Shown here: positions 34,984 to 44,105 of the stretch, piece after piece | Layout: each line of letters opens with the position of its first letter | How positions within the stretch are numbered: position 1 is the stretch's first letter | Made by a program: the position numbers and the translations under genes | The notes under the pieces: generated by a model | The model's input: the letters and a program-made list of their open reading frames with translations, nothing else | What the model was told of the DNA's origin: nothing | The model's database searches: none | Origin: Fibrobacterota bacterium | GTDB taxonomy: Bacteria; Fibrobacterota; Fibrobacteria; UBA5070 | NCBI GenBank assembly: GCA_029557215.1 | Contig: JAKPQQ010000112.1 | Location: forward strand, 1-48,201 | Length of the DNA: 48,201 nucleotides | Direction: 5' to 3'

Positions 34984-35529
34984 CTATTTCGCGATCTTGG
35001 CCTTGAACTGGGCGAAGCTCTGGTTGTTCATGTCGCGATTGGAGATGATCGGGTCCTTCACGGGCCAGGCCACGCCGATGTCCGGATCGTTCCAGGCAAC
35101 CCCGGATTCCGTCACCGGGTCGTAGACGTTGGAGCACTTGTACATCACTTCGGCGGTTTCCGACAGCACGCAGAATCCGTGCGCGAACCCGACCGGGATG
35201 AACAGCTGGTTGTGGAGTTCGTCGTTGAGCTCGAGGCCCCACCATTTGCCGAAGGTGGCCGATTCCGGACGGATGTCCACCGCCACGTCCCAGATGCGGC
35301 CGCGCGTGCAGCGCAGGAGCTTGGCCTGGCCGGGGCTGGTCTGGAAATGCAGTCCGCGCAGCACGCCGTAGGAAGAAACGCTGTGGTTGTCCTGCACGAA
35401 TTCGACGTCGATCCCCGCGGCCTTGTAGCGTGGGGCGTTGTAGGGCTCCAGGAAGAATCCACGGTCGTCGCGGAAGACCTTGGGTTCCACGACGATCAAT
35501 CCTTCGAGCCCACCGGGGTACGATTTCAT
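34984..35529 (-). CDS. rfbC: dTDP-4-dehydrorhamnose 3,5-epimerase
   Basis: 181 residues, the normal length for RmlC. EPKVFRDDRGFFLEPYN, QDNHSVSSYGVLRGLHFQ (catalytic His), DVAVDIR, PVGFAHGF and the closing NDPDIGVAWP are family marks. It makes dTDP-4-keto-L-rhamnose for surface sugars. rfbA, rfbB and rfbD are not here. The ATG overlaps the stop of the PorV-like barrel gene (ATGA), an odd pairing that couples a sugar-nucleotide enzyme to an outer-membrane protein. Confidence 0.95.
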   Translation of the reverse strand: MKSYPGGLEGLIVVEPKVFRDDRGFFLEPYNAPRYKAAGIDVEFVQDNHSVSSYGVLRGLHFQTSPGQAKLLRCTRGRIWDVAVDIRPESATFGKWWGLELNDELHNQLFIPVGFAHGFCVLSETAEVMYKCSNVYDPVTESGVAWNDPDIGVAWPVKDPIISNRDMNNQSFAQFKAKIAK

Positions 35530-36530
35530 TGCGATTCATCTCCGGACGACCGGGCGAACCGCCCGATGTCCCAAGTCAAGGTGATGCTGTGCACGGGGTC
35601 CAGGAGCGTCCACCACTGGAACGCGTAGGTCACGCCGATGTCACCGGCGCGGGCGGTGCCACCCAGCGACCAGCGCAGATCGTGCAAGGCGGCGGTTTCT
35701 TCCAGTTCGCGGCCCAGGAACCAGGTTCGGAATCCGTCGGAGATCTCCTGCACGTCGGTGCGCCAACCGGCGCGGACGTCGATCCAGCGGGAAACCTTGT
35801 ATTCGGCGCCCAGCCGCACCATGATCTCGTTGTCGATGGGTTTTTGGACGTCCAAGTGCAAACCGATTCCGCGAGGACGGGGCGGTGTGAAGCGCGTCCC
35901 GAACCCGAAGGTGAGCGGGAGGGAGCCGTAGTTGCGCTCCGAACGCGTGTGGCCCGAAAGCTTGGTTCCCAGGTTGGCCATGTACAGCGAATAGGCCAGC
36001 TGGCGGCTGCCCGGCTGGAAGGTGGCGCCAAGATCCACCGCAAGGCCCCAGGCTTGGGAGCCGTCGATGTCGAGGTTTTCCTGGATGGCCTTGAAGCCCG
36101 CTCCCCACGCGAGGCGGTCGCCCAGCGGTTCGGCGAAGGCGATGTCGAGCATCATTTCGCTGGGCTGGTGAATTTTGCCGGTCAGGTCGTTGTTGCCGGT
36201 GCGGCCCACGATTTCGCCGGCGTTCATGTAGTCGAACCGGCCAGCCAGGACGCCCGACATGAATTTGCTCGCGTAGGCGCCCGATCCGGTGGAGATCCCG
36301 GGCATCTGGTAGCGGGAGCCGATTTCCACCCGCGTGGTGGTCAGGCGCGCGAAGCTGGCGGGCTGCAGGACCATTTGGCCCAGATCCTCGCCGGGGGCGG
36401 GGATGCCCACCATGCCGGCCATGCGCGCGCCCTGGAAGTTGCGCAGGAACACGAACTCGGCCGAACCCGCCCCGCTGGACTGCGCGAAGGTCGACGTCGC
36501 CAAGGCGAGCACGGAAAGACTGAACCGCAT
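35526..36530 (-). CDS. PorV/PorQ-family outer-membrane protein
   Basis: 334 residues from ATG 36530, with signal MRFSLSVLALATSTFA. The mature N-terminus SAEFVFLRNFQGARMAGM and the barrel-like rest match PorV/PorQ (UPF0164) proteins, beta barrels of the FadL type used by type IX secretion in FCB bacteria. TTG 36548 is an alternative start. ATG is preferred because TACATT lies seven bases upstream. Together with the Por-tailed pectate lyase it hints at T9SS-like export. Confidence 0.85.
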   Translation of the reverse strand: MRFSLSVLALATSTFAQSSGAGSAEFVFLRNFQGARMAGMVGIPAPGEDLGQMVLQPASFARLTTTRVEIGSRYQMPGISTGSGAYASKFMSGVLAGRFDYMNAGEIVGRTGNNDLTGKIHQPSEMMLDIAFAEPLGDRLAWGAGFKAIQENLDIDGSQAWGLAVDLGATFQPGSRQLAYSLYMANLGTKLSGHTRSERNYGSLPLTFGFGTRFTPPRPRGIGLHLDVQKPIDNEIMVRLGAEYKVSRWIDVRAGWRTDVQEISDGFRTWFLGRELEETAALHDLRWSLGGTARAGDIGVTYAFQWWTLLDPVHSITLTWDIGRFARSSGDESQ

Positions 36531-36600
36531 GGATGTCAATGTATTCAACCGAGAGCCCTTCGACGGCGGGTGGGAGGCATGGGCGACGGGAACCGGGCGG

Positions 36601-37209
36601 TCAGGTCGCGCTGTCGCGGGTGACGCCGAGGTCCTTGATGACCCCGTCGTCGAGGGAATAGATCCATCCGTGGATCAGGAGCTTCTGCCCGCGTTCCCAC
36701 GCGCTCTGGACGATGCCGCTGTGGGCGAGGACGGAGACCTGCTCGGCGACGTTCAGCTCGCAGATCCTGTCTTCCAGGGCCCGGCCTTCCAATCCCACCA
36801 GGTGCATGGCGCGTTTGCGGCGCAGCTCGCGGATCGGTTCAAGCCAGAAATCGGCGATGCCCGGAAGCCGTCCCGACAGCGCGGCGTGGACCCCGCCGCA
36901 GCCGTAGTGGCCCACGAGCAGCACCTCGGAGACCTGCAGCACGTCCACGGCGTATTCCAGCACCGACATCAGGTTGACGTCGGTGGGATGCGCGATGTTG
37001 GACACGTTGCGGTGGACGAAGACCTCGCCCGGGGACAGCCCGATGATCTGGTTGGCGGGAACCCGGCTGTCGGAGCAGCCGATCCAGAGGAAGCGGGGCT
37101 TCTGCTGCGCGGCCAGCCGCTTGAAGAATTCCGGATCCTGCACCCGGGTCGACTCGGACCACTTGCGGTTTCGCTCCAGCAGGTCGGCGGAGGTCAGGAA
37201 AGCGGTCAT
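36601..37209 (-). CDS. Beta-class carbonic anhydrase
   Basis: 202 residues. Zinc ligands are visible in IGCSDSRVP (Cys, Asp-Arg dyad) and GHYGCGGV (His, Cys). It interconverts CO2 and bicarbonate. Length and spacing are normal for the Can type. The ATG overlaps the stop of the ArsC/Spx-like gene, so the two are co-translated. Confidence 0.95.
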   Translation of the reverse strand: MTAFLTSADLLERNRKWSESTRVQDPEFFKRLAAQQKPRFLWIGCSDSRVPANQIIGLSPGEVFVHRNVSNIAHPTDVNLMSVLEYAVDVLQVSEVLLVGHYGCGGVHAALSGRLPGIADFWLEPIRELRRKRAMHLVGLEGRALEDRICELNVAEQVSVLAHSGIVQSAWERGQKLLIHGWIYSLDDGVIKDLGVTRDSAT

Positions 37210-37565
37210 GCGAAGAAGGCCTCCCAGGCGGCCTGGTCCTTGAATCCCACCAGGTATCTGCCCTTGAAGGCGACGAACGGCCGCTTGACCAGGTTGCCCC
37301 GCGAAGCGAGCAGGTCGATCGCGTCGGATTCCGTCATGGATGCCAGCTTGTCCTTGAGACCCAGTTCCTTGTAGTCGCCGCCGGAGGTGTTGAACAACTG
37401 CCGGACGCCGCCCAGCTGGGCCAGGGCGTCGGACAGCTCCTTGCGCGAAGGAGGGGTTTCGCGGATGGGCTTGACTTGGGCGTCGATGCCGCGGCTGGCA
37501 AGCCACTTCAAGGCGCTTTTGCAGGTGCCGCATCCGGAATAGGCGTAGACCACAGGTTTGCTCAT
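37206..37565 (-). CDS. ArsC/Spx-family thioredoxin-fold protein
   Basis: 119 residues. YSGCGTCKSALKWL has the CxxC of Spx/YffB types rather than the single Cys of classical ArsC. The ETPPSRKEL and KRPFVAFKGRYLVGF (cis-Pro region) segments complete the fold. It could be a reductase-like protein or a regulator; there are no ars genes nearby. The start ATG 37565 has TAGATT seven bases upstream. Confidence 0.88.
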   Translation of the reverse strand: MSKPVVYAYSGCGTCKSALKWLASRGIDAQVKPIRETPPSRKELSDALAQLGGVRQLFNTSGGDYKELGLKDKLASMTESDAIDLLASRGNLVKRPFVAFKGRYLVGFKDQAAWEAFFA

Positions 37566-37588
37566 GCCCCACAATCTACCAGTGTGCG

Positions 37589-39376
37589 TCACTTCCAGAC
37601 ATACTGGAACATCCAGCGCAGGCGTCCCTGCCCCGTGGTGGGACCGCCCACGCCGGTCCAATCGCCTTCGTCGACCGATCCGGTGCGGTAGCTTTGGCCG
37701 GCTTCACCGCGCAGGATGTCGTACATGACCTCGAACCCGAGACCCGACCAGGGCGTGAGCGACCACTGGAGGCCTCCCCGCAGGCTCACGGTCCCGTCGA
37801 TGTTCATGAGCTCGCGAGCGTCGTCGCTGGTGAGCGGCAGGTCGTCGGTGTTGCCGGGGGTCTGGTCGCGGCCGAACTGGTCCACCACCTCCTCTTCGCC
37901 CAGGCTGACGAAGTTGAACCGTAATCCCGCCTGCACGCCACCGGTGAAGAACAAACGGCGGACAGGGAACCGGAAGCACCAGCCGGGTTCCAGCCCGATC
38001 CCCCAAAGGAACGAGGTGGGCATGCGGGACGTCAACCGCAGGACGCTGTCGGCTCCGGTGGATCCTGTAGGCCTGGATCCGTATTCCTGGTTGAGGGCGC
38101 CCGCCACCGACCCGAAGTGGATGGGCAGGTCGAACAGGAAATGGTTGTGGGCCAGGCTGCCCAGATTGGATCGCGCCCCGAGGCGGAACTCCAGGATGGG
38201 CGAGGTGTGGCGGATCGACACCCACCTGCCGTCTTCGCGGTCGTTGGTGTCGGATTTGTCTTCGATGGTGGACGACACCCATGCTCCCGAGAAGATCCCC
38301 CAGGTGTTGCCGGGGATTTCTTCCAGCACCAGTCCCGAGTAGGGCCTGATCCCGCCGATGTGGCGCAGTCGCCAGGAACTGTCTTCCTTGTTGCGGCGGT
38401 CCACGTAGCCGTAACCGGCCTGGACCTGCTTGTCGGATCCGCCCGCCACGGCGCGGGTCTCCATGTAGCGGAACCGGCGGTGCATGGACAGGTCGGCGGC
38501 GGTGTTGGTGGAAAATTTCGAGGCCGGGCGCAGATACCAGCCTTCGTTGCCCGACAGGATCTGGGTGGTGAACCGGAAGGCCTGCAGATCCAGGAACCGG
38601 TTCGTGAAGTCGCTCCCCGAGCTCGCCACCGAAGCGCCGGCCGATGTGGCCGAGTGCGAAGTCTCGTCGTCGGAGCGCTCGAAGGCGGCCTCGAGCGAGA
38701 AGGTCTTGGCCACCGGATCGAAGCTCCAGATGCCGGTCTGGAACCCGGCGCGGAACTCCAGCCCTTTGCCCGAACCGGCGCGACGCACGTCCAGCCAGGT
38801 GGCGCGCAACGCCAGCACGTGGGCCGACCCACGCAACAGGGCCAGTTCCTCGTCGACCACGTCCTGGGTGCGCATCTTGGTGGCCACCGCCGAATTCTGC
38901 TGCTGGTCGGATTGCAGGTGGGCCGAACGCTCCAGGGCCTTGTCGGCGAGCAGTCCGCGCAGGGTGTCGCCCGCCAGCCCTCCGAGCGTCGCCGCGAACG
39001 CCGGCACGGGTTGTTCCTTGAAGAGATCGGACAATTTCCGCATCAATTCGGCGGGGAGCTCGTTGCGGTCGAACCGGCCCATGGAGGCGAGTCCCGACCA
39101 GTCCCCGGAGAGCCGTCCGGCCATGGCGGCGCGGGCCTCGTCGCAGAAGGCCTTTTCTTCCCGTGCTTCGGCGCGGGCGCGAGGCCGCAGGGGCACCAGG
39201 ATTTCCGCACCCAGGCGGGCCCAGGCGCGCTGCTCGAAGGTCTCGTAGGAAGGGCATTCCTGGATCGAGGCCGGGAGCACGGTGAGGGATTGGCGCACCC
39301 AGGTTCCCGCGTCGAGCTGGCGCTCGACGGGTCCGGATGCCGAAACGATGGCGAGGATCGACGCGAATAGGTGCAT
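37589..39376 (-). CDS. Predicted outer-membrane protein of unknown function
   Basis: 595 residues with a short signal (MHLFASILAIVSASG). Residues about 40-170 are helical and charged, possibly periplasmic. From about 190 to the end there are alternating strands ending RLRWMFQYVWK, consistent with a barrel. No family recognised. It is followed 23 bases downstream by the ArsC/Spx-like gene. Confidence 0.7.
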   Translation of the reverse strand: MHLFASILAIVSASGPVERQLDAGTWVRQSLTVLPASIQECPSYETFEQRAWARLGAEILVPLRPRARAEAREEKAFCDEARAAMAGRLSGDWSGLASMGRFDRNELPAELMRKLSDLFKEQPVPAFAATLGGLAGDTLRGLLADKALERSAHLQSDQQQNSAVATKMRTQDVVDEELALLRGSAHVLALRATWLDVRRAGSGKGLEFRAGFQTGIWSFDPVAKTFSLEAAFERSDDETSHSATSAGASVASSGSDFTNRFLDLQAFRFTTQILSGNEGWYLRPASKFSTNTAADLSMHRRFRYMETRAVAGGSDKQVQAGYGYVDRRNKEDSSWRLRHIGGIRPYSGLVLEEIPGNTWGIFSGAWVSSTIEDKSDTNDREDGRWVSIRHTSPILEFRLGARSNLGSLAHNHFLFDLPIHFGSVAGALNQEYGSRPTGSTGADSVLRLTSRMPTSFLWGIGLEPGWCFRFPVRRLFFTGGVQAGLRFNFVSLGEEEVVDQFGRDQTPGNTDDLPLTSDDARELMNIDGTVSLRGGLQWSLTPWSGLGFEVMYDILRGEAGQSYRTGSVDEGDWTGVGGPTTGQGRLRWMFQYVWK

Positions 39377-39422
39377 GGGACCTACAATGTGGGAAATCCG
39401 ACAGCCGTTGGGGCGAGGAGAT

Positions 39423-40034
39423 TCATTGTCTCATGTCGACGACGTCGGCACCCTTGGCGGGGGAGTAGGTGAAATCGGAAGGCTTGGGCTTCCAGGACTG
39501 GATCTTGAGCAGCGTCCAGGAAGTGCGGCTTCCCTGGGCGTCCTCGACCTCGATGCGCACCGGGCGCAGCGCGGCGGCGTCGATCCAGAGCCAGGCGCGG
39601 ACGAACTTGGACAGCGGTCCGCGCGAGACGTCCAGGGTCAATTTCCGCACGGCCTTCCCGCCGAGCTTGTCGGGGGTGGATGCCGTTTCCGCGCCTTCCA
39701 GGGCGGCTTTCAGGAGTCCCGACGGGAGGCCCGCCTGGTCGACCTTGGCCGCGTCGTGGACCAGGACCTGGTTGGTGGATCCGTTCCACTGCCACATCGA
39801 TTTCCCGTCGCACACGGCCACCAGGGCATCGGAATCGAACCGGAAGCGGTTCCCCTCGGCGATCTTGAGGGTTCCCTTGGTGGTGCGGGGGGGGGCGAAT
39901 CCGCCGGCGGGTGTCACGGTCCATTCCAACGGGATCTTGGCGTTGGGGGTCTGCTTGAATCTCTGGGCCACTTGGGGGAGCCAGGCTTCGGCGAAGGCTC
40001 CGGTGGCCAGAATCAAGAAGGGGAGGATGCGCAT
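39423..40034 (-). CDS. LolA-like lipoprotein carrier
   Basis: 203 residues. A signal MRILPFLILATGAFA is followed by a LolA-type half barrel: FRFDSDALVAVCDGKSMWQW, a linker, then LRPVRIEVEDAQGSRTSWTLL and a closing DFTYSPAKGADVVDM. It would carry lipoproteins across the periplasm, in an organism with many. It could be a LolA paralogue rather than the main one. TAGAAA lies seven bases before the ATG. Confidence 0.8.
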   Translation of the reverse strand: MRILPFLILATGAFAEAWLPQVAQRFKQTPNAKIPLEWTVTPAGGFAPPRTTKGTLKIAEGNRFRFDSDALVAVCDGKSMWQWNGSTNQVLVHDAAKVDQAGLPSGLLKAALEGAETASTPDKLGGKAVRKLTLDVSRGPLSKFVRAWLWIDAAALRPVRIEVEDAQGSRTSWTLLKIQSWKPKPSDFTYSPAKGADVVDMRQ

Positions 40035-40041
40035 GTGGTGC

Positions 40042-40051
40042 TTTCTACCTT
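40042..40051. promoter_or_regulatory. Overlapping divergent -10 elements (lolA / HEAT operon)
   Basis: TTTCTACCTT reads as TAGAAA on the minus strand, seven bases from the lolA ATG, and TACCTT on the plus strand, twelve bases from ATG 40064. The two hexamers share TA, so the two polymerases would exclude each other. Confidence 0.4.
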
Positions 40052-40081
40052 GAACCCGGGTATATGGGAAAGGATGGACCG

Positions 40082-41035
40082 ATGACTCGCTCGCAGGCTC
40101 TCAAGGAGCTGGAACTCCTGGAAAACTACGAGTTTGATCGCGGCGACGCACCGGGGCGGCTTCTGGTGCACCTGGATTCGACCGACAGCGAAGTCGTCCT
40201 GGCGGCTTTGCGCGCATCGGTCACCTACTTCGGGTTGCCGGGAATCTGGGAACGGATCTTCGATCTGGCCGCCCATGCCAAGGACGAGGAAGTGCGGGCG
40301 GTGGCCAACGCCACGCTCTGGCCGGTCCTGCAGGACGGTGCCGGTTGGGACTGGGGTCCCGACGACGACGACGACGATTTCGATCCTGAAATCCCCGCTC
40401 CTCCCGAACCGCTGGTTCCGCGCGAGATCTACGAACTCACCAAGACCCAGCTGTTGGCGCGCGTGGACGCCCGCATGGAGGTCATGGACGTGCGTCGTCG
40501 GTGCCTGGAGGCCTTGGGGCATATCGCCTTCCTGCCCGAGGTCCGCGACCTGGTGCTGCGGTTCTACAACCAGGCGCCCAATCTCTGGGTGAAGGTGTCG
40601 TCGGTCTACGCGATGGGGCTGGTGGAAGACGACGAATTCGAGCGGATCATCCTGTCCGAGCTGCGTTCCAACGAGGACGTGCTGGTGGCCGAAGCGATCC
40701 ACGCGGCCGCCAACATGCGTCTGGAAGCCGCATGGGCCGTCGTGTCGGGCCTGGTGGACCACAAGGACGAAGACGTTCGCTTCGAGGCGATCGCCGCGGC
40801 GGGGCTGCTGGCTCCGCTGGACGAAGTCGACGATTTTCTCGGGATGGTGGCCAAGCGCCACCGCGACGCGCATTCCCGCGACGCCATCGCCATCGCCCAG
40901 CAGACGCTCGAGGAACGCCGTCTGGAAGAGGCCGGCGATCCCGACGGTTGGCGCATGGACCAGGTGCGCGACGAGATCGATCGGATGACCGACATCAAGA
41001 TCGATCCCGACCAGCCTCCTCCGCAGAAGCCCTGA
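40082..41035 (+). CDS. HEAT-repeat protein
   Basis: 317 residues from ATG 40082, which has AAAGGA seven bases upstream; ATG 40064 would add six residues. Paired helices of HEAT/PBS-lyase type recur (for example VLAALRASVTYFGLPG, RRRCLEALGHIAFLPE, VRFEAIAAAGLLAPLD). An acidic loop of six Asp (about 96-101) interrupts them. It is a scaffold for protein contacts. It is followed one base later by the L,D-transpeptidase and then a Mur ligase, so a role in wall recycling or remodelling is inferred. Confidence 0.85.
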   Translation: MTRSQALKELELLENYEFDRGDAPGRLLVHLDSTDSEVVLAALRASVTYFGLPGIWERIFDLAAHAKDEEVRAVANATLWPVLQDGAGWDWGPDDDDDDFDPEIPAPPEPLVPREIYELTKTQLLARVDARMEVMDVRRRCLEALGHIAFLPEVRDLVLRFYNQAPNLWVKVSSVYAMGLVEDDEFERIILSELRSNEDVLVAEAIHAAANMRLEAAWAVVSGLVDHKDEDVRFEAIAAAGLLAPLDEVDDFLGMVAKRHRDAHSRDAIAIAQQTLEERRLEEAGDPDGWRMDQVRDEIDRMTDIKIDPDQPPPQKP

Positions 41036-41036
41036 C

Positions 41037-41516
41037 ATGCGGCTGGTGAAGGTGGACGCGGACAAACAGGAATTGTCGGTGCGCGAAGACGGCGTGGAGG
41101 TGTTCCGCTGTCCGGTGTCGACCGGGAAGGCCGGATTGGGCTGCGAAGAAGGTTCGGGCAAGACGCCTGTGGGATGGCACCGGGTGGCGCAGGTGATCGG
41201 GCACGGGGCGGCGCACGGGACCCGGTTCTCCAGCCGCGAGCCCACGGGCGAGATCTGGACCGGCGGACCGGTGGATGGCGACTGGATCACCACGCGGATT
41301 TTTTGGCTGGAAGGCCTGGAGCCCGGCGTGAACAAGGGGCCGGGCGTGGACACCTACGAGCGGTACATCTACCTGCACGGCACCGCGCGCGAAGACGAGC
41401 TGGGATCGCCCGGTTCGCACGGTTGCGTGCGCATGTCCAACGCCGACGCGGCCAGGTTGTCGGAAATCGTCCAAGAGGGGGATCCGGTATGGATCGGTCC
41501 GAGGTGCGCGACATGA
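41037..41516 (+). CDS. L,D-transpeptidase (YkuD domain), no signal peptide
   Basis: 159 residues. The catalytic block is YLHGTAREDELGSPGSHGC followed by VRM: H114, H128, C130 and R132. The N-terminal strand RLVKVDADKQELSV is typical. These enzymes make 3-3 cross-links or attach proteins to peptidoglycan in the periplasm. No export signal is visible, so it is exported another way or acts inside. Its stop overlaps the Mur ligase start (ATGA). Confidence 0.92.
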   Translation: MRLVKVDADKQELSVREDGVEVFRCPVSTGKAGLGCEEGSGKTPVGWHRVAQVIGHGAAHGTRFSSREPTGEIWTGGPVDGDWITTRIFWLEGLEPGVNKGPGVDTYERYIYLHGTAREDELGSPGSHGCVRMSNADAARLSEIVQEGDPVWIGPRCAT

Positions 41517-42886
41517 CGCGCTGGCACTTTTCCGGGATCGGCGGATCGGGCATGAGCGCGATCGCGTTCTACCTGCTGGGCCGCGGCGAGAAGGTGTCGG
41601 GGTCCGACCGCCTGTTCGACCGAGGCGGCGGCGCGTCCATCCGCGAGGTATTGGTCAAGGCCGGTGCCCGCCTGGTGGCGCAGGACGGCGAAGGCCTGGA
41701 GCCGGGGTCGACCCTGGTGGTTTCCACCGCCATCGAAGACACTGTCCCCGAAGTGCGCCGCGCCAAGGAACTGGGGTGCCGGATCGTGCACCGATCGGAA
41801 GCCCTGTCCGAAATCGCCTCGCGCACCCGCTGCGTGGCGGTGTCGGGGACCAGCGGCAAATCAACCGTGACGGCCATGGTGTTCCGCGTGCTGCGCGGTG
41901 GCGGACTCGATCCGTCGGTGATTTCCGGCGCCGTGTTGCGGGAATTGTCCAACGAGGGCCATTGGGGCAACGCCTGGGGAGGGACCGGCGACTGGCTGGT
42001 GATCGAGGCCGACGAGTCGGACGGATCGCTCGTGCGGTACCATCCCGAGATCGGCGTGATGCTCAACCTGGACCGCGACCACAAGGAGCTGTCCGAGCTG
42101 CGTGGGATCTTCGCGACGTTCCGCGCCCAGAGCGCGACCTTCGTGGTCCACGGCGACCGCCCCGATTGCCTGGAGATCGCCGGACCCGACAGTTTCCGGT
42201 TTGGCGTCCATTCGTCGTCGCTGCCGCTGCCGCAGGACATCCTGCTGTTGGCCGATCGTGTCGAATTCCGTCTGGGAAGCGTCGCTGTGCGGGTCCCGTG
42301 CCCCGGCATGCACACGGTGGAAAACGCCCTGGCGGCCCTGGCCGTGGGCGTGTGCGCCGGCGTGGATCTCGTCGCGGGCGCCAAGGCGCTGGAGTCGTTC
42401 CAGGGCGTGGGGCGTCGGCACGAGCTGGTCGGCGCGGCGCGCGGCGTGCGGGTGTTCGACGATTTCGCGCACAATCCCGCCAAGGTGGAAGCCGGCCTGG
42501 CCGCCGCCCAGTTGGCCGCCGACGGTGCGCGCGTGCTGGCGGTGTTCCAGCCGCACGGCTACGGACCTCTGCGGTTCTTGCTGGAGGATTTCGCCAAGTC
42601 CTTCGCCAAGGCGCTGCGGCCGCAGGACAAATTGTGGATCGCGCCGGTCTACGACGCCGGAGGCACCGCCGACCGCAGCATCGCATCCAAGGACCTGGCC
42701 GATCGCATCCGCGAGCGCGGACACGACGTTTCCTGTCCGGCCACCCGCGCCGAGATCCCCCTGGAGATCGCCGCCGAGGCGCAGGCGGGGGACCTGGTCT
42801 ATTCCATGGGCGCTCGCGACCCCGACCTGCCCATGTTCGCCAAGCAGATCGTGACCGCGCTGGGGAGCCTGCCCGAGAAGGATTGA
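41513..42886 (+). CDS. Mur ligase, MurC/Mpl-like
   Basis: 457 residues. The N-terminal Rossmann motif HFSGIGGSGMSAIA matches MurC/Mpl. The ATP loop is GTSGKST at about 112-118 (MurC and Mpl usually GTHGKT). EADESDGSL, NLDRDHKE, GMHTVENALAALAV and FDDFAHNPAKVEAGL follow. FDDFAHNPA is closer to Mpl (peptide recycling) than to MurC. Whether it adds L-Ala or a recycled peptide to UDP-MurNAc cannot be settled here. Coupling to an L,D-transpeptidase favours recycling. It ends two bases from convergent mqnE. Confidence 0.88.
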   Translation: MTRWHFSGIGGSGMSAIAFYLLGRGEKVSGSDRLFDRGGGASIREVLVKAGARLVAQDGEGLEPGSTLVVSTAIEDTVPEVRRAKELGCRIVHRSEALSEIASRTRCVAVSGTSGKSTVTAMVFRVLRGGGLDPSVISGAVLRELSNEGHWGNAWGGTGDWLVIEADESDGSLVRYHPEIGVMLNLDRDHKELSELRGIFATFRAQSATFVVHGDRPDCLEIAGPDSFRFGVHSSSLPLPQDILLLADRVEFRLGSVAVRVPCPGMHTVENALAALAVGVCAGVDLVAGAKALESFQGVGRRHELVGAARGVRVFDDFAHNPAKVEAGLAAAQLAADGARVLAVFQPHGYGPLRFLLEDFAKSFAKALRPQDKLWIAPVYDAGGTADRSIASKDLADRIRERGHDVSCPATRAEIPLEIAAEAQAGDLVYSMGARDPDLPMFAKQIVTALGSLPEKD

Positions 42887-42888
42887 GT

Positions 42889-43986
42889 TCAGTCCGAGCG
42901 GAGTGCCACCTGCCGGTACAGGCTGTCACGTTCCATGGGGACGCGGCCTTCGGCGCGGATGATCTCTTCCAGGCGGGCGCTGCTCATGGCGGGGTTCTTT
43001 TCTTCCGCTCCGGCCATGGAATAGATCCGGGTCGTGTCGTCCACGGTGCCGTCCAGGTCGTCGACGCCCCAATGCAGCGCGGCGCGGGCCTGGGGAACGC
43101 CCAGCATCACCCAGTACGCCTTGAGGTGCGGGATGTTGTCCAGGAACAGGCGCGCCACCGCGAAGTTGCGCAGGTCTTCTTCCGGCGACACTTCGGGAAG
43201 GTGCGAGAGCGCGTTGTTCTCGTTGCGGTAGCGCAGCGGGATGAACGCCATGAAGCCGCCGGTGCGGTCCTGCAGCTCGCGCAGGCGCAGCATGTGATCC
43301 ACCCGGTGGCGGTGTTCTTCCACGTGCCCGTAGAGCATGGTCGCGTTGGATTTGATCCCCAGGCCGTGGGCGATCTCGTGGATCTCCAGCCAGCGGTGCG
43401 CGGGCGATTTCTGTCCGGCGATCTTCTTGCGGACTTCGGGATCGAAGATCTCCGCCCCGCCACCCGGGAGGCTCGCCAGGCCGGCGGTCTTGAGCCGTTC
43501 CAGGGCCTGCTCCACGGTGATCCCGGACTTGCGGGCGAAGTAGGCGACCTCCACCGCCGTGAACGCCTTGACGTGGACCTCGGGGCGGGTGTCGCGCACC
43601 AGCGAGCACAGGGCTTCGCCGTATTCCACGCCGCGGTCGGGATGCACGCCGCCGGTGATGTGCACCTCGGTCAGCGCAGGGGCCGGGTGCGCATCCAAAA
43701 GGGCCTGGAGGTCCGACAGCTCGTGGTCCCACGCGCCGGTGTCGGGGCCTTCTTCGGGGCGCCGGGCGAAGGCGCAGAACGAGCAGGCGTAGATGCACTT
43801 GTTGGTGGGCTCGAAATGGACGTTGCGGTTGTAGAACGCGGCGTCGCCATGGAGCCTTTGACGTGTCTTGTCGGCCCACAGGCGCAGCCAATCGGAGGGT
43901 GCCGACCGGTAGAGCCAGAGGGCATCGTCGGGCGACAGGCGCTCGGCGCGGGAAAGCTTCGATTCGATGGATTCTAGGTTCTGCAT
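42889..43986 (-). CDS. mqnE: Aminofutalosine synthase (radical SAM)
   Basis: 365 residues from ATG 43986. The radical-SAM cysteines are C64, C68 and C71 (NKCIYACSFCAF). Other marks are EVHITGGVHPD, VKAFTAVEVAYFA, SLPGGGAEIFDPEVRKKI and IKSNATMLYGH. This is the pattern of MqnE rather than MqnC. It makes aminofutalosine for the futalosine route to menaquinone, implying menaquinone-based respiration, in line with nuoA. TACAAA lies five bases before the ATG. The other mqn genes are elsewhere. Confidence 0.95.
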   Translation of the reverse strand: MQNLESIESKLSRAERLSPDDALWLYRSAPSDWLRLWADKTRQRLHGDAAFYNRNVHFEPTNKCIYACSFCAFARRPEEGPDTGAWDHELSDLQALLDAHPAPALTEVHITGGVHPDRGVEYGEALCSLVRDTRPEVHVKAFTAVEVAYFARKSGITVEQALERLKTAGLASLPGGGAEIFDPEVRKKIAGQKSPAHRWLEIHEIAHGLGIKSNATMLYGHVEEHRHRVDHMLRLRELQDRTGGFMAFIPLRYRNENNALSHLPEVSPEEDLRNFAVARLFLDNIPHLKAYWVMLGVPQARAALHWGVDDLDGTVDDTTRIYSMAGAEEKNPAMSSARLEEIIRAEGRVPMERDSLYRQVALRSD

Positions 43987-44105
43987 ATGTGTTTGTAGCC
44001 GTCCAAGGTGCAAAATCGCGGGGGCGCGGGCCATGGTCCGTTTTGCGTCTTGTGGTGGATCTGGGGTGGATTTCGGGGGATGGCAAGATCTATCTTTGGG
44101 GGACT

